This document shows, piece after piece, positions 1-8,444 of a DNA stretch of 64,000 bases. Source of the DNA: DASYTH01 sp036002505 (GTDB lineage: Bacteria > Actinomycetota > Actinomycetes > Mycobacteriales > Pseudonocardiaceae); NCBI RefSeq assembly GCF_036002505.1, contig NZ_DASYTH010000408.1, positions 4,632-68,631 on the forward strand, in the 5' to 3' direction. How positions within the stretch are numbered: position 1 is the stretch's first letter; the number at the start of each line of letters is the position of its first letter. Below the pieces are notes generated by a model. It was not told the DNA's origin and did no database searches. It saw nothing but the letters and a program-made list of their open reading frames with translations. A program made the position numbers and the translations under genes.

Positions 1-510
1 GTAGCGCGCGAGGGCGTCGTCGAGGTCGGGGACGGTGATGGCGACGTGATCGAAGCGGGGCGTGCCGTCCCAGTCGCGGTCGGCGTCGATCTCCTCGCGG
101 GCAAGCTCGGCGGACCAGAGGTTGTGGTGCTGGACGTAGCCGTGCACGAACTCGAGGCAGGCGCCGTCGGGGTCGCGGAAGAACGCGATGCGGACGCCGC
201 CGACCGCGTCGGTCGGCGGCATGTCGAACGGCACGCCGGAGCCGGCGAGGCGGGCGGCCCAGGCGTCGGTGTCGGCGACCTTCATGCCGAAATGGCGGAT
301 GCCGCACTGCCGGTTGTCCGGCGTCCAGCCGGTTGGACGGCCGTCCGGGCCGACCTCTACCAGCCGGAGCACGGCCGGGCCGGAGCCGAGCACCGCCACC
401 CGGTGACCGGCGGAGTCCACTGTGGTCGCGCCGGGCGCGAAGCCGAGCTGGCCGGAGTAGAGATCCAGGGACCGGTCCAGCTCGGAGACGCCGAGCTCGA
501 CGAAGGCCAT
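1..510 (-). CDS. VOC (glyoxalase/dioxygenase-fold) protein, two-unit, C-terminus cut by window edge
   Basis: Only the N-terminal 170 residues are present; the gene runs off the left edge. Residues 1-125 form one vicinal-oxygen-chelate unit opening with MAFVELGVSELDRS and closing with FFRDPDGACLEF. A second unit starts near residue 152 (FDHVAITVPDLDDAL), so the intact protein is probably a two-unit metalloenzyme of about 280-310 residues. The substrate cannot be told. It diverges from the zinc dehydrogenase of the sugar-acid cluster, which suggests but does not prove a role there. An in-frame ATG 18 bases upstream (528) is an alternative start; 510 was preferred because homologues typically begin at the MAFVEL strand. 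Confidence 0.8.
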   Translation of the reverse strand, partial: MAFVELGVSELDRSLDLYSGQLGFAPGATTVDSAGHRVAVLGSGPAVLRLVEVGPDGRPTGWTPDNRQCGIRHFGMKVADTDAWAARLAGSGVPFDMPPTDAVGGVRIAFFRDPDGACLEFVHGYVQHHNLWSAELAREEIDADRDWDGTPRFDHVAITVPDLDDALARY

Positions 511-587
511 TCCGCGATGTGCTGGCATGCCGCGAATCTGGTTCAGCCGACCCCGCGTTGTCAACGATGGCGTGGTTGACTGGCCGG

Positions 588-1586
588 GTGCGAGCGGTGC
601 GGTGGCATGGCCGTGGCGACGTCCGGGTGGAAGAGGTGGCCGGGGCGCCGGCTCCCGGCCCGGGCGAGGTGCGGGTCCGGGTCGCCTGGTGCGGCCTGTG
701 CGGGACCGACGTCCACGAGTACCGGTCCGGGCCGTTCTACACCTCCGGCGCGCCCATGATCATCGGACACGAGATCGCCGGCTGGGTCGACGCCGCCGGG
801 GCGGACGTGCGCGGCCTGGCCGAGGGCGCGCTGGTGGGGCTGAACGGGTTGCTGCCGTGCGGAACCTGCGTGCACTGCCGGCGAGGGGCCTACCACCTGT
901 GCCTGACCTTCGGCCACGTCGGGTTCACCGCGGCCGGCGGCCTGGCCGACCTGGTCACCGTGCCGGCGGCGATGGCGGTGCCGGCACCGGCCGGTATGGA
1001 CAGTGCCGTCGCCGCCCTGGGCGAGCCGTTCGCCGTGGCCATGCACGGCATCCGGCAGGCAGATTGTCCACAAAGGACGAATTGTGTGGTGGTCGGCGCC
1101 GGCACCATCGGCCTGGCCGTGGCGATGCTGCTGCGGGCGGACGGCAACGCGGTCACCGTGACCGATGTCGCCGGGACGCGGTTGCGCCGGGCAGCCGAGC
1201 TGGGCTTCGGCACGGATGGGGGCGATCCGGCGCCGGTCGTGTTCGAGTGCGCGGGTGCGCCGGACGCACCCGCGACGGCGTTCGCCCGGGCCGAGCCGGG
1301 TGGGTTGGTCGTCCTCGTGGGACTGTCGGAAACCCCGAGCACGGTCGACTTCAGCGTCGTGGTGCTGCGGGAGATCCGGGTGATCGGCAGCATGTCGCAC
1401 CTCGCCGCCGAGGATCTGGCGCCGGCGCTGGACTTTCTCGCGGCGCACGAGGACGAGGCGGCGACGCTCGTGACCGCGCGCATTCCGCTGGAGGACACCG
1501 TGACGCGGGGTCTGGACGTGCTCGCCGGTCCCGGCGGCGCCGAGCATACGAAGATCCTCGTTCGGGTGCACGGAGGTGACGGGTGA
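588..1586 (+). CDS. zinc-dependent medium-chain alcohol/polyol dehydrogenase
   Basis: This is an MDR-family NAD(P)-dependent dehydrogenase of the threonine / 2,3-butanediol / sorbitol dehydrogenase type. The catalytic zinc region is CGLCGTDVHEY (residues 35-45) and GHEIAG (H61, E62). The structural zinc is held by C91, C94, C97 and C105, and a Rossmann motif GAGTIGLA lies near residue 168. At 332 residues it is slightly shorter than the usual 340-350. GTG 588 gives the family-typical start VRAVRWHGRGDV; ATG 567 adds seven residues. Its stop overlaps the next start (GTGA), so it is co-translated with the IlvD/Edd dehydratase. Oxidation of a sugar or sugar acid is the likely role; the exact substrate is unknown. 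Confidence 0.85.
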   Translation: MRAVRWHGRGDVRVEEVAGAPAPGPGEVRVRVAWCGLCGTDVHEYRSGPFYTSGAPMIIGHEIAGWVDAAGADVRGLAEGALVGLNGLLPCGTCVHCRRGAYHLCLTFGHVGFTAAGGLADLVTVPAAMAVPAPAGMDSAVAALGEPFAVAMHGIRQADCPQRTNCVVVGAGTIGLAVAMLLRADGNAVTVTDVAGTRLRRAAELGFGTDGGDPAPVVFECAGAPDAPATAFARAEPGGLVVLVGLSETPSTVDFSVVVLREIRVIGSMSHLAAEDLAPALDFLAAHEDEAATLVTARIPLEDTVTRGLDVLAGPGGAEHTKILVRVHGGDG

Positions 1587-3295
1587 CCACACGCAGCGCG
1601 CACTGGTTCGGACCAGCCGGACGGCAGGGCTTCATCCACCGGTCCTGGATGCGCAACCAGGGTTTCGGCGACGAGGTGTTCGACGGCCGGCCGGTGATCG
1701 GGATCGCCAACAGCGCCTCGGAGCTCACCCCGTGCAACGCGCACCTGCACGAGGTCGCCGCCGCGGTGAAACGGGGAGTCTGGCAGGCCGGCGGGTTTCC
1801 GGTGGAGTTCCCGACGATGTCGCTCGGCGAGCCGCTGATGCGCCCGACCACCATGCTGTTCCGCAACCTCATGGCCATGGAGGTCGAGGAGTCGATCCGG
1901 GCCAACCCGCTGGACGGCGTCGTGCTGCTGACCGGTTGTGACAAGACCACGCCCGCGCAGCTGATGGGCGCGGCCAGCGTGGACCTGCCGACGATCATGG
2001 TCACCGGCGGCCCGATGCTCAACGGGAAGTTCCGCGGGCGCGACATCGGCTCCGGCACGGATGTCTGGCGGCTCACCGAGGAGGCGCGGGTGGGCCGGAT
2101 GACCGCGGCCGACCTCGCCGAGGCCGAGACGTGCATGTCGCGCAGCCGCGGGCACTGCATGACGATGGGCACGGCGTCCACCATGGCCTGCCTGGTCGAG
2201 GCGCTCGGTATGCAGCTCACCGGTTCGGCGGCGATCCCCGCGGTCGACGCCCGGCGCTCCGCGCTGGCGGCGGCCACCGGGCGGCGGATCGTGGAGCTGG
2301 TCAAGGAGGACGTGCGCCCGTCGGCCATCCTGACCCGCCCGGCGTTCGAGAACGCGATCCGGGTCAACGCCGCGCTCGGCGGTTCCACCAACGCCGTGGT
2401 GCACCTGCTGGCGCTGGCCCGCCGGGTCGGCGTCGAGCTGTCTCTCGACGACTTCGACCGGCTCGCCCGCGACGTCCCGGTGCTGGTGGACCTGATGCCG
2501 TCCGGCCGGTTCCTGATGGAGGATTTCTACTACGCCGGTGGGCTTCCGGTGGTGATGCGGGAGCTCGGCCCGCTGCTGCACGGCGACCTGCCGACGGTGA
2601 CCGGGAAGTCCATTGTGGACAACGTACGCGCAGCGCAGTGCTGGAACACCGAGGTGATCCGCACCGTCGCCGAGCCGTTCCAGCCCGCCGGCTCGGGAAC
2701 CGTGGTGCTGCGCGGAAGTCTCTGCCCGCGCGGGGCCGTCCTGAAGATCTCCGCGGCGTCCCTGGACCTGCTGCGCCACCGCGGCCGGGCGCTGGTGTTC
2801 GACACGATCGAGGAGTACACCGCGGTGTGCGAGGACCCGGACCTCCCGGTGGACGCCGCCACGGTGCTGATCGTGCGCAACGCCGGCCCGCGCGGGTACC
2901 CCGGTTTCCCCGAGGTGGGCAACTTCCCGATGCCGCGGGTCCTGCTCGAGCGCGGCGTCGAGGACATGGTGCGGATCTCCGACGCCCGGATGAGCGGCAC
3001 CGGCTACGGCACCTGCATCCTCCATGTCACACCCGAGTCAGCGATCGGCGGCCCGCTCGCCCTGGTCCGCACGGGCGACTGGATCGACCTCGACGCCCCC
3101 GCCCGGCGCCTGGATCTCCTTGTGGACGACGCCGAGCTCGCCGCCCGCCGCGCCCAGTGGACCGCGCCGCCCCCCGCCAGCGATCGCGGTTGGGTCCGCC
3201 TCTACATCGACCACGTGCTTCAGGCCGACGAGGGCGCGGACCTGGACTTCCTCGCCGGTCGCAGCGGTGACGCGGTACCCCGCCACTCGCACTGA
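1583..3295 (+). CDS. IlvD/Edd-family sugar-acid dehydratase
   Basis: This 570-residue Fe-S dehydratase belongs to the dihydroxyacid / phosphogluconate dehydratase family. Candidate cluster cysteines are C51 (SELTPCNAH), C119 (TGCDKTTPAQ) and C192 (SRGHCMTMGTAST). The family removes water from dihydroxy acids. The context, with a polyol dehydrogenase upstream and KdgD and glucarate dehydratase nearby, favours an aldonate such as arabonate, xylonate or galactonate over branched-chain amino acid synthesis. The start GTG overlaps the stop of the upstream dehydrogenase. Family membership is secure; substrate is inferred. Confidence 0.88.
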   Translation: MTTRSAHWFGPAGRQGFIHRSWMRNQGFGDEVFDGRPVIGIANSASELTPCNAHLHEVAAAVKRGVWQAGGFPVEFPTMSLGEPLMRPTTMLFRNLMAMEVEESIRANPLDGVVLLTGCDKTTPAQLMGAASVDLPTIMVTGGPMLNGKFRGRDIGSGTDVWRLTEEARVGRMTAADLAEAETCMSRSRGHCMTMGTASTMACLVEALGMQLTGSAAIPAVDARRSALAAATGRRIVELVKEDVRPSAILTRPAFENAIRVNAALGGSTNAVVHLLALARRVGVELSLDDFDRLARDVPVLVDLMPSGRFLMEDFYYAGGLPVVMRELGPLLHGDLPTVTGKSIVDNVRAAQCWNTEVIRTVAEPFQPAGSGTVVLRGSLCPRGAVLKISAASLDLLRHRGRALVFDTIEEYTAVCEDPDLPVDAATVLIVRNAGPRGYPGFPEVGNFPMPRVLLERGVEDMVRISDARMSGTGYGTCILHVTPESAIGGPLALVRTGDWIDLDAPARRLDLLVDDAELAARRAQWTAPPPASDRGWVRLYIDHVLQADEGADLDFLAGRSGDAVPRHSH

Positions 3296-3333
3296 ACGTA
3301 CTTGGCGCACAAGCGGAATCTGAGGGGAGTTCG

Positions 3334-4041
3334 ATGAGTCCGCTCTACGTCGCCCTGGGCGACTCGATGTCCATCGACGAGTACGCGGGCGGGCCTGCAC
3401 GCGGGGCGGCCAGCCTGCTGCACCGCAACCGGGACGACGACTTCCCGGAGTGGGCCGGCCGAGATCTGGCCGCCGCGGGCTATGAGCTCGCCATGCTCGC
3501 CGTCGACGGCGCGACGTCGGGGACAATCGACTGGCAGCTCGGCCTTATCCCGCGCCGGCCGGACTTGATCACGTTGACGATCGGTGGCAACGATCTTCTC
3601 CTCGCCTATGGGAATGGCCCCGCCGGCCGGGCGGCCGTGCTCGATGCGATCCGCAACGTCGAGACGGCCCTGACCCGGCTGCGGGAGCGGTTCGGGGAGA
3701 CGCCGAAGATCATGCTGACCACCGTCTACGACCCGAGCGACGGCGCCGGCGAGCTTCCGGGGAGCGGTCTGCCTCCGTGGCCGGAGGGGTTGGTCAGCCT
3801 GGCGGCCCTCAACGAGGAGCTGCGACGGCTGGCGGCCGGGCACCGCACGCTCCTTGCCGATGTGCACGAGCGGTTTCTCGGGCATGGGTACGGCGCCGGC
3901 GACGCGTCCGCGTTCGAGGCGCGGCCGGCCGACCGGAACCTCTGGTACTCCGGGACCATCGAGCCGAACGCGTGGGGTGCGTCGGAGATCCGCGCCGCCT
4001 GGTGGGGAGTCCTGGCCGCCGCGCGAGTGGTCGACGGGTAG
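3334..4041 (+). CDS. SGNH/GDSL hydrolase
   Basis: The 235-residue protein has block I GDSM (residues 9-12), block III GGND near residue 85, and a C-terminal region (IEPNAWGASEI) where the catalytic Asp-His pair of the family is replaced by a less typical NAWG context. No signal peptide is seen, so it is cytoplasmic. It sits 38 bases after the IlvD/Edd dehydratase with its own Shine-Dalgarno (GAGGGGAG), probably as the last gene of that operon. An esterase or lactonase acting on a sugar-acid intermediate would fit, but this is inference. Confidence 0.75.
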   Translation: MSPLYVALGDSMSIDEYAGGPARGAASLLHRNRDDDFPEWAGRDLAAAGYELAMLAVDGATSGTIDWQLGLIPRRPDLITLTIGGNDLLLAYGNGPAGRAAVLDAIRNVETALTRLRERFGETPKIMLTTVYDPSDGAGELPGSGLPPWPEGLVSLAALNEELRRLAAGHRTLLADVHERFLGHGYGAGDASAFEARPADRNLWYSGTIEPNAWGASEIRAAWWGVLAAARVVDG

Positions 4042-4045
4042 GGCT

Positions 4046-4864
4046 TCAGCGGATGCCGGCGCGGCGGAGGGTGGTGGCGAGGTCCCGGGTGGTGGCGACG
4101 ACGGCCTTGGCGATGCGGTGGACCGCCCGGTCGGAGGCGTCGTCGGCGGGTATGGAGACGCTGATCGCGTCGGTGGCGGGGATGCGGTAGTCGACGGCGG
4201 CGGCAACACAGGCGACACCGAGGGTGCCCTGCTCGTATTCGAAGGCCCAGCCACGTTCGCGGACATTGTCCAGCTCCCGGAACAGCGCCGCGCCCGAGGT
4301 GATCGTGTTGGTGGTGAAGGCCTCGAGTGTGGCCGGGAGGATCTGATCCACCTCGTCAAAGGTGAGGGCGGCGAGCAGGGCCTGGCCGAGCGCGGTGAGG
4401 TGGGTGGGCAGCCGGCGGCCGACCCGGGAGAACATGCGCACCGAGTCGCGGCGCTCGCGGCTGGCCAGGTAGAGCACGTGCGCGCCGTCGCGGCGGGCGT
4501 AGTGGGTGGTGTGGCCGACCTCGGCGCGCAGGTCCTCCAGCGCCTCGCAGGCGTAGGGGAGGGCGGGGTCGCGGTCCAGGTAGGCGGTGCCGGACAGCAG
4601 GGCGTGCGGGCCGACGCCGAAGGCCGAGCCGGTGGCGTCGGCCTCCACCCATTTCAGCTCGCGCAGCGTGCGGACCAGGGCGTGCAGCGACGATCGCGGG
4701 TAGCCCACGCGTTCCTGCAGCTCGCCGAGGGTCAGCTTGGTGGGGGAGGCGGCCAGGGTCTCGAGGATGCGCACGGTCCGCTCGGCGGACTTGACCGAGG
4801 GCACGTCGCCGAGGGGGACCGGGTCCGGGGCGATGTCGGCCGCCTGCTGGCGGGGCTGGACCAT
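4046..4864 (-). CDS. IclR-family transcriptional regulator
   Basis: This 272-residue protein has an N-terminal winged helix-turn-helix (about residues 25-85, SVKSAERTVRILETLA then LGELQERVGYPRSSLHALV). It is followed by the IclR effector-binding domain, with the signature GVACVAAAVDYR and the C-terminal helix of the family. It diverges from kdgD. An 18-bp near-palindrome in the intergenic space (4949-4966) is a candidate operator. IclR members commonly control aromatic-acid and sugar-acid catabolism, so it probably regulates kdgD-gudD and perhaps the dehydratase operon that converges on it. Confidence 0.9.
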   Translation of the reverse strand: MVQPRQQAADIAPDPVPLGDVPSVKSAERTVRILETLAASPTKLTLGELQERVGYPRSSLHALVRTLRELKWVEADATGSAFGVGPHALLSGTAYLDRDPALPYACEALEDLRAEVGHTTHYARRDGAHVLYLASRERRDSVRMFSRVGRRLPTHLTALGQALLAALTFDEVDQILPATLEAFTTNTITSGAALFRELDNVRERGWAFEYEQGTLGVACVAAAVDYRIPATDAISVSIPADDASDRAVHRIAKAVVATTRDLATTLRRAGIR

Positions 4865-4948
4865 CGGGAGCCTCAATTCGACCGGTCGGCAGTTGACCCT
4901 CAGGTTAACCGAGGCATAGCTTGTCGGTGCGGTCACATCCTCAGATGA

Positions 4949-4966
4949 TGTCCACATATGTAGACA
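4949..4966. promoter_or_regulatory. candidate IclR operator between iclR and kdgD
   Basis: The sequence TGTCCACATATGTAGACA reads as an inverted repeat with one mismatched pair (16 of 18 positions). It lies 13 bases upstream of the kdgD GTG and in the divergent promoter region. A second motif, GGTTAACC at 4903-4910, may be another regulator site. Confidence 0.55.
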
Positions 4967-4978
4967 AGGATCAGCATT

Positions 4979-5917
4979 GTGGCTCAGGGACAAGTCTCCG
5001 GACTGATCTCCTTCCCGCTGACCCCGTTCACCGCGGACGACACAGTGGACACCGGGGTGCTCGCCGACCACGTGGCGGCCCACGTCGCCGCGAAACCCAC
5101 CGCGATGTTCGTGGCCTGCGGCACCGGCGAGTTCACCGCGCTGTCCGTTGTGGAGTACCGTCAGGTGCTGACCACGGCGCTGCGCGTGGTGGCCGGGCGG
5201 ATGCCGGTGTTCGCCGGAGTCGGTGGCGGGCCGCGGGTGGCCAGGGAGTTCCTGTCCGCTGCCGCGGAGTCCGGAGTGGACGGTGTGCTGCTGCTGCCGC
5301 CGTACCTGGTCGCCGCGCCGCCCGCGGGCATCGTGGACCACGTCCGCTACGTGTCCACTGTGGCCGACCTGCCGGTCGTGGTGTACCAGCGGGCCAACGC
5401 GATCCTCGACCCGGCGGCGGCCCGGGCCCTGCTGGACGTGCCCACCGTGATCGGGATCAAGGACGGCGAGGGCGACCTCGAGCGGCTGCGCTCGCTGATC
5501 TCCGCGGTGCGTGGCAGCGGGCACCCGCGGGCCGAGGAATTCGTTTTCCTCAACGGGTTGCCGACCGCGGAGGTGGCGGTGCCCGCCTATCGGGAACTCG
5601 GCGTCGACGGGTACTCGTCGGCGGTACTGTGTTTCCTGCCGGAGATCGCGACCGCGTTCTACGCTGCGGTCCAGCGCGAGGACGAGGAGACCGTGCGCAC
5701 CCTGCTGACCGAGTTCTACCACCCGTTCGCCGCGCTGCGGGACACCACGCCGGGCTACGCGGTGTCCCTGGTCAAGGCCGGCGCCCGGCTGACCGGGACG
5801 CCCGTCGGACCGGTCCGCCCGCCGCTGCGCGAGGTGACCCCCGAGCATCTGGCTCAGCTGAAGGAGATCATTGAGCGCGGCCGAGCTGCGCTGGCGGCGA
5901 TCCGGGCGGTGGCATGA
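4979..5917 (+). CDS. kdgD: 5-dehydro-4-deoxyglucarate dehydratase (KdgD)
   Basis: This 312-residue member of the dihydrodipicolinate synthase / N-acetylneuraminate lyase superfamily has the KdgD-type opening SGLISFPLTPFTADD, the YQRAN segment carrying the general acid tyrosine, and the Schiff-base lysine in GIKDGEGDL (about residue 161). KdgD dehydrates and decarboxylates 5-dehydro-4-deoxyglucarate to 2,5-dioxopentanoate. The start is GTG 4979 with AAGGA upstream. It is followed by glucarate dehydratase, whose product is the KdgD substrate. The 2,5-dioxopentanoate dehydrogenase needed to finish the route is not in the window. Confidence 0.92.
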   Translation: MAQGQVSGLISFPLTPFTADDTVDTGVLADHVAAHVAAKPTAMFVACGTGEFTALSVVEYRQVLTTALRVVAGRMPVFAGVGGGPRVAREFLSAAAESGVDGVLLLPPYLVAAPPAGIVDHVRYVSTVADLPVVVYQRANAILDPAAARALLDVPTVIGIKDGEGDLERLRSLISAVRGSGHPRAEEFVFLNGLPTAEVAVPAYRELGVDGYSSAVLCFLPEIATAFYAAVQREDEETVRTLLTEFYHPFAALRDTTPGYAVSLVKAGARLTGTPVGPVRPPLREVTPEHLAQLKEIIERGRAALAAIRAVA

Positions 5918-5920
5918 TGA

Positions 5921-6033
5921 GCGGGCCGGCGGTGTCTGGACTGACGAGCAGCGCAGGGAGCGAGGAACGAGCGACCGAGCAGCGCAGGAAGGAAGACACC
6001 GCGTCAAGGCCCGCTCACGCGAGCGGAGCGAGC
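5921..6033 (+). repeat. 113-bp dispersed intergenic repeat, copy 1
   Basis: It matches 55293-55405 on the opposite strand at 110 of 113 positions. It begins 3 bases after the kdgD stop and ends just before gudD. It contains an internal direct repeat GAGCAGCGCAGG and ends in AGCGGAGCGAGC, which also acts as a plausible ribosome-binding site for gudD. An open frame crosses it, but the encoded Ser/Ala/Glu-rich peptide is not part of the GudD family. Confidence 0.9.
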
Positions 6034-6036
6034 CGA

Positions 6037-7299
6037 TTGAACACAGTGCTCGGCGCCATCGTCACGCCGATCGCGTTTCCCGACCCGCCGTTGCTGAACT
6101 CGAACGGGGTGCACCAGCCGTGGGCGTTGCGGTCGATCATCGAGCTGAGGTTGGGCGGTGAGCTGGTCGGGCTGGGGGAGAGCTACGGCGACGAGCCGTT
6201 TCTGGCTCTGCTGCACCGGGCCGCGGCCGCGATGGTCGGGCTCGACCCGTTCGACCTCGCCGACCTGCGCCGGCGGGTGGCCGGCGCGATCGACTCCGGC
6301 CTCGACGTCGCCGACCGGCACGGCCTCACCGGTGCGTCCAGCCCGGCCAAGACCCTGGCCAGGGTGACCGCCCCGTTCGAGGTCGCTTGCCTTGACCTGC
6401 AAGGGAAACTCACCGACCGCCCGGTGTACGACCTGCTCGGCGGACGCGCCCGGGACCGGGTTCCGTTCTCCGCCTACCTGTTCTACAAGTGGGCCGGGCA
6501 CCCGGGGGCCGAGCCGGACGAGTGGGGCCCGGCGCTCGACCCGGCCGGCATCGTCGCCCAGGCGGAGAAGATGGTGCGGGAGTACGGGTTCTCCTCGATC
6601 AAGCTCAAGGGCGGGGTGTTCCCGCCGGAGGAGGAGATCGAGGCGGTCCGGGCACTGCGCGCGGCGTTCCCCGACCATCCGCTGCGGCTGGACCCCAACG
6701 CCGTGTGGTCGGTCGCGACGTCGGTCAAGGTGGCCACGGAGACCGACGGTCTGCTTGAGTACCTTGAGGACCCGACGCACGGCATCGCCGGCATGGCCGA
6801 GGTGGCCCGGCAGGCGCCGATGCCGCTGGCCACCAACATGTGCGTGATCCAGTTCGCGGATCTGCCCGAGGGGATCGCGCGTAACGCGGTTGGCGTGATC
6901 CTGGCCGACCACCACTACTGGGGCGGGCTGCGCGCGGGTCTGGAGCTGGCGGCGATCTGCCGGACCTGGGGCCTGGGGCTTTCCATGCACTCCAACAGCC
7001 ACCTCGGGATCAGCCTGGCCGCGATGACCCACCTGGCCGCGGCGGCGCCGAACCTGACGTACGCGGTCGACACGCACACCCCCTGGCAGTGCGGCGTGGA
7101 CGTGTTGCGCAACCCGTTGCGGTTCGTGGACGGCGCGATCGAGGTGCCCACCCGGCCGGGGCTCGGGGTCGAGCTGGACCGGGACGCGCTGGCCCGGATG
7201 AACGCCGACTACCTGCGCTGTGGCATCCGAGAGCGCGACGACACCGGCTATCTGCGGTCCGTGCAGCCGACCTACGAGCGGAAGCAGACCCGGTGGTGA
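6037..7299 (+). CDS. gudD: glucarate dehydratase
   Basis: This enolase-superfamily dehydratase, 420 residues from TTG 6037, converts D-glucarate (and often L-idarate) to 5-dehydro-4-deoxyglucarate. It shows the family opening GAIVTPIAFPDPPLLN, the KxK catalytic motif in SIKLKGG, metal ligands in LDPNAVWS and YLEDPTHG, and the histidine region DHHYWGG with SMHSNSHLG. The open frame extends upstream to 5914, but that extension is translated from the 113-bp repeat and is unlike GudD. GGAGCG 8 bases before TTG 6037 supports the chosen start, with GTG 6046 as an alternative. It lies between kdgD and a translationally coupled unknown gene. Confidence 0.92.
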   Translation: MNTVLGAIVTPIAFPDPPLLNSNGVHQPWALRSIIELRLGGELVGLGESYGDEPFLALLHRAAAAMVGLDPFDLADLRRRVAGAIDSGLDVADRHGLTGASSPAKTLARVTAPFEVACLDLQGKLTDRPVYDLLGGRARDRVPFSAYLFYKWAGHPGAEPDEWGPALDPAGIVAQAEKMVREYGFSSIKLKGGVFPPEEEIEAVRALRAAFPDHPLRLDPNAVWSVATSVKVATETDGLLEYLEDPTHGIAGMAEVARQAPMPLATNMCVIQFADLPEGIARNAVGVILADHHYWGGLRAGLELAAICRTWGLGLSMHSNSHLGISLAAMTHLAAAAPNLTYAVDTHTPWQCGVDVLRNPLRFVDGAIEVPTRPGLGVELDRDALARMNADYLRCGIRERDDTGYLRSVQPTYERKQTRW

Positions 7300-8444
7300 T
7301 CCCGGTGGCCGGGCACGCCTACCCGTGGGACGTGCTCGGTGACCCGGCCTTCGCCGACCGCGTGCTCGGGCACGGGCTGACCGAGGTGACGCTCGCCGCC
7401 GCCTACCACTCGACCCGGGCGGCGAGTCCGCTGCACCCCCGGCACCAGGTCGTCGAAGCGCCGCACGCCGCGCTGTACCGGCCGCTGAACGCTGAGACCT
7501 GGGGCGCCCGGCGGCTGCGCCCGCTGCCGCCGACCTGGATGACCGAGGCCGACCCCTTCGGCCTGGCCGTCGAAGCGCTTCGACCGGCCGGGTTGCGGGT
7601 GTCCGCGTGGATCGTGCTCACCCACAACACCCGGCTCGGCTCCGAGTTCGGCGAGGTCACGGTCACCAACTGCTTCGGCGACCGCTACTCCTACGCGCTG
7701 TGCCCGGCCCACGCCGAGGTGCGCGAATACGCCGCGACCCTGGCCGCCGAATCGGTCTCCGGCGTGCCCGTCGACGGCGTGTCCCTGGAGGCCTGCGGCC
7801 AGCTCGGCCTGTCGCACAACAGCCACCACGAGAAGACCGACGGCGCCTGGACCCCGGCGGCGAACCGGCTGCTCTCGGTCTGCTGCTGCACCGCCTGCCG
7901 CGCCGCCTGGATCGCCCGCGGCCTCGACCCGCCCGAGGTGATCGACAGCCTGCGGGCCGCCGTCCACGCTGAAGGACGCGGTCTCACCGGCGAGCTCCCG
8001 GACACACTCGCGGACGAGCTGCTCGCCACCCGGCACCGGTCCACCGACCTGCTCCGTGCCGAGATACTGGATCGCCTCCGGGACCAGGCCTCGGGCGTCC
8101 CGGTCACCCTGCACGCCCACCCCGATCCCTGGGCCACCGGCGCCTCGCCCGGCCTCACCGCCGCCGCTCCCGCCCAGGTCGACGCCATCCTGGTGCCCGC
8201 CTGGCCCACCGCTTCCGGCACCGCCGAGGACATCGCCGCCGCCACCGGCCGCGGCGCCCGCGTCGACGCCTATGTCACCGTCCTCCCCCCGGCCAACCCG
8301 GACGCACTGCCCGCCCACGTCACCCGCCTGATCACCGCCGGCGCCCGCGGCCTGAGCCTCTACCACCTGGGCCTCGCACCGAGCCAGCGGCAGCCGCTGC
8401 TGTCGCGCATCGTCGAGCTGGCGGCCACCGCCGAGGTCCCGTAA
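7296..8444 (+). CDS. unknown protein of the glucarate cluster, possible TIM-barrel hydrolase-like
   Basis: I do not recognise this 382-residue protein. The start GTG 7296 overlaps the gudD stop (GTGA), so it is translationally coupled to glucarate dehydratase. Visible features are an N-terminal IPVAGHAYPWDVL, alternating beta/alpha-like segments (LRVSAWIVLTHN, GVPVTLHAHPDPW, DAYVTVLPP), a VDGVSLEACGQLG segment and a cysteine group CCCTACRAAW near residue 200. The pattern recalls barrel-type glycoside-hydrolase-like proteins but no catalytic motif is certain. It contains a perfect 16-bp palindrome at 7569-7584. It may supply or process a uronate or glucarate precursor; that is a guess. Confidence 0.75.
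   Translation: MIPVAGHAYPWDVLGDPAFADRVLGHGLTEVTLAAAYHSTRAASPLHPRHQVVEAPHAALYRPLNAETWGARRLRPLPPTWMTEADPFGLAVEALRPAGLRVSAWIVLTHNTRLGSEFGEVTVTNCFGDRYSYALCPAHAEVREYAATLAAESVSGVPVDGVSLEACGQLGLSHNSHHEKTDGAWTPAANRLLSVCCCTACRAAWIARGLDPPEVIDSLRAAVHAEGRGLTGELPDTLADELLATRHRSTDLLRAEILDRLRDQASGVPVTLHAHPDPWATGASPGLTAAAPAQVDAILVPAWPTASGTAEDIAAATGRGARVDAYVTVLPPANPDALPAHVTRLITAGARGLSLYHLGLAPSQRQPLLSRIVELAATAEVP
7569..7584. promoter_or_regulatory. intragenic palindrome GTCGAAGCGCTTCGAC
   Basis: This is a perfect 16-bp palindrome with the CG-centred form typical of LacI-family operators. The same 14-bp core recurs at 25840-25853 and 28544-28557. It lies within a coding sequence, so coincidence with codon usage cannot be excluded. 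Confidence 0.4.

Noticed and set aside
890..3025. A 711-codon minus-strand open frame opposite the dehydrogenase and IlvD/Edd genes
   Set aside because: Its translation is His/Arg/Gly-rich noise, while the plus strand encodes recognisable enzymes with conserved cysteines.
5914..6036. N-terminal extension of GudD from ATG 5914
   Set aside because: The 41 residues come from the 113-bp dispersed repeat and are unlike any glucarate dehydratase; a ribosome-binding site precedes TTG 6037.
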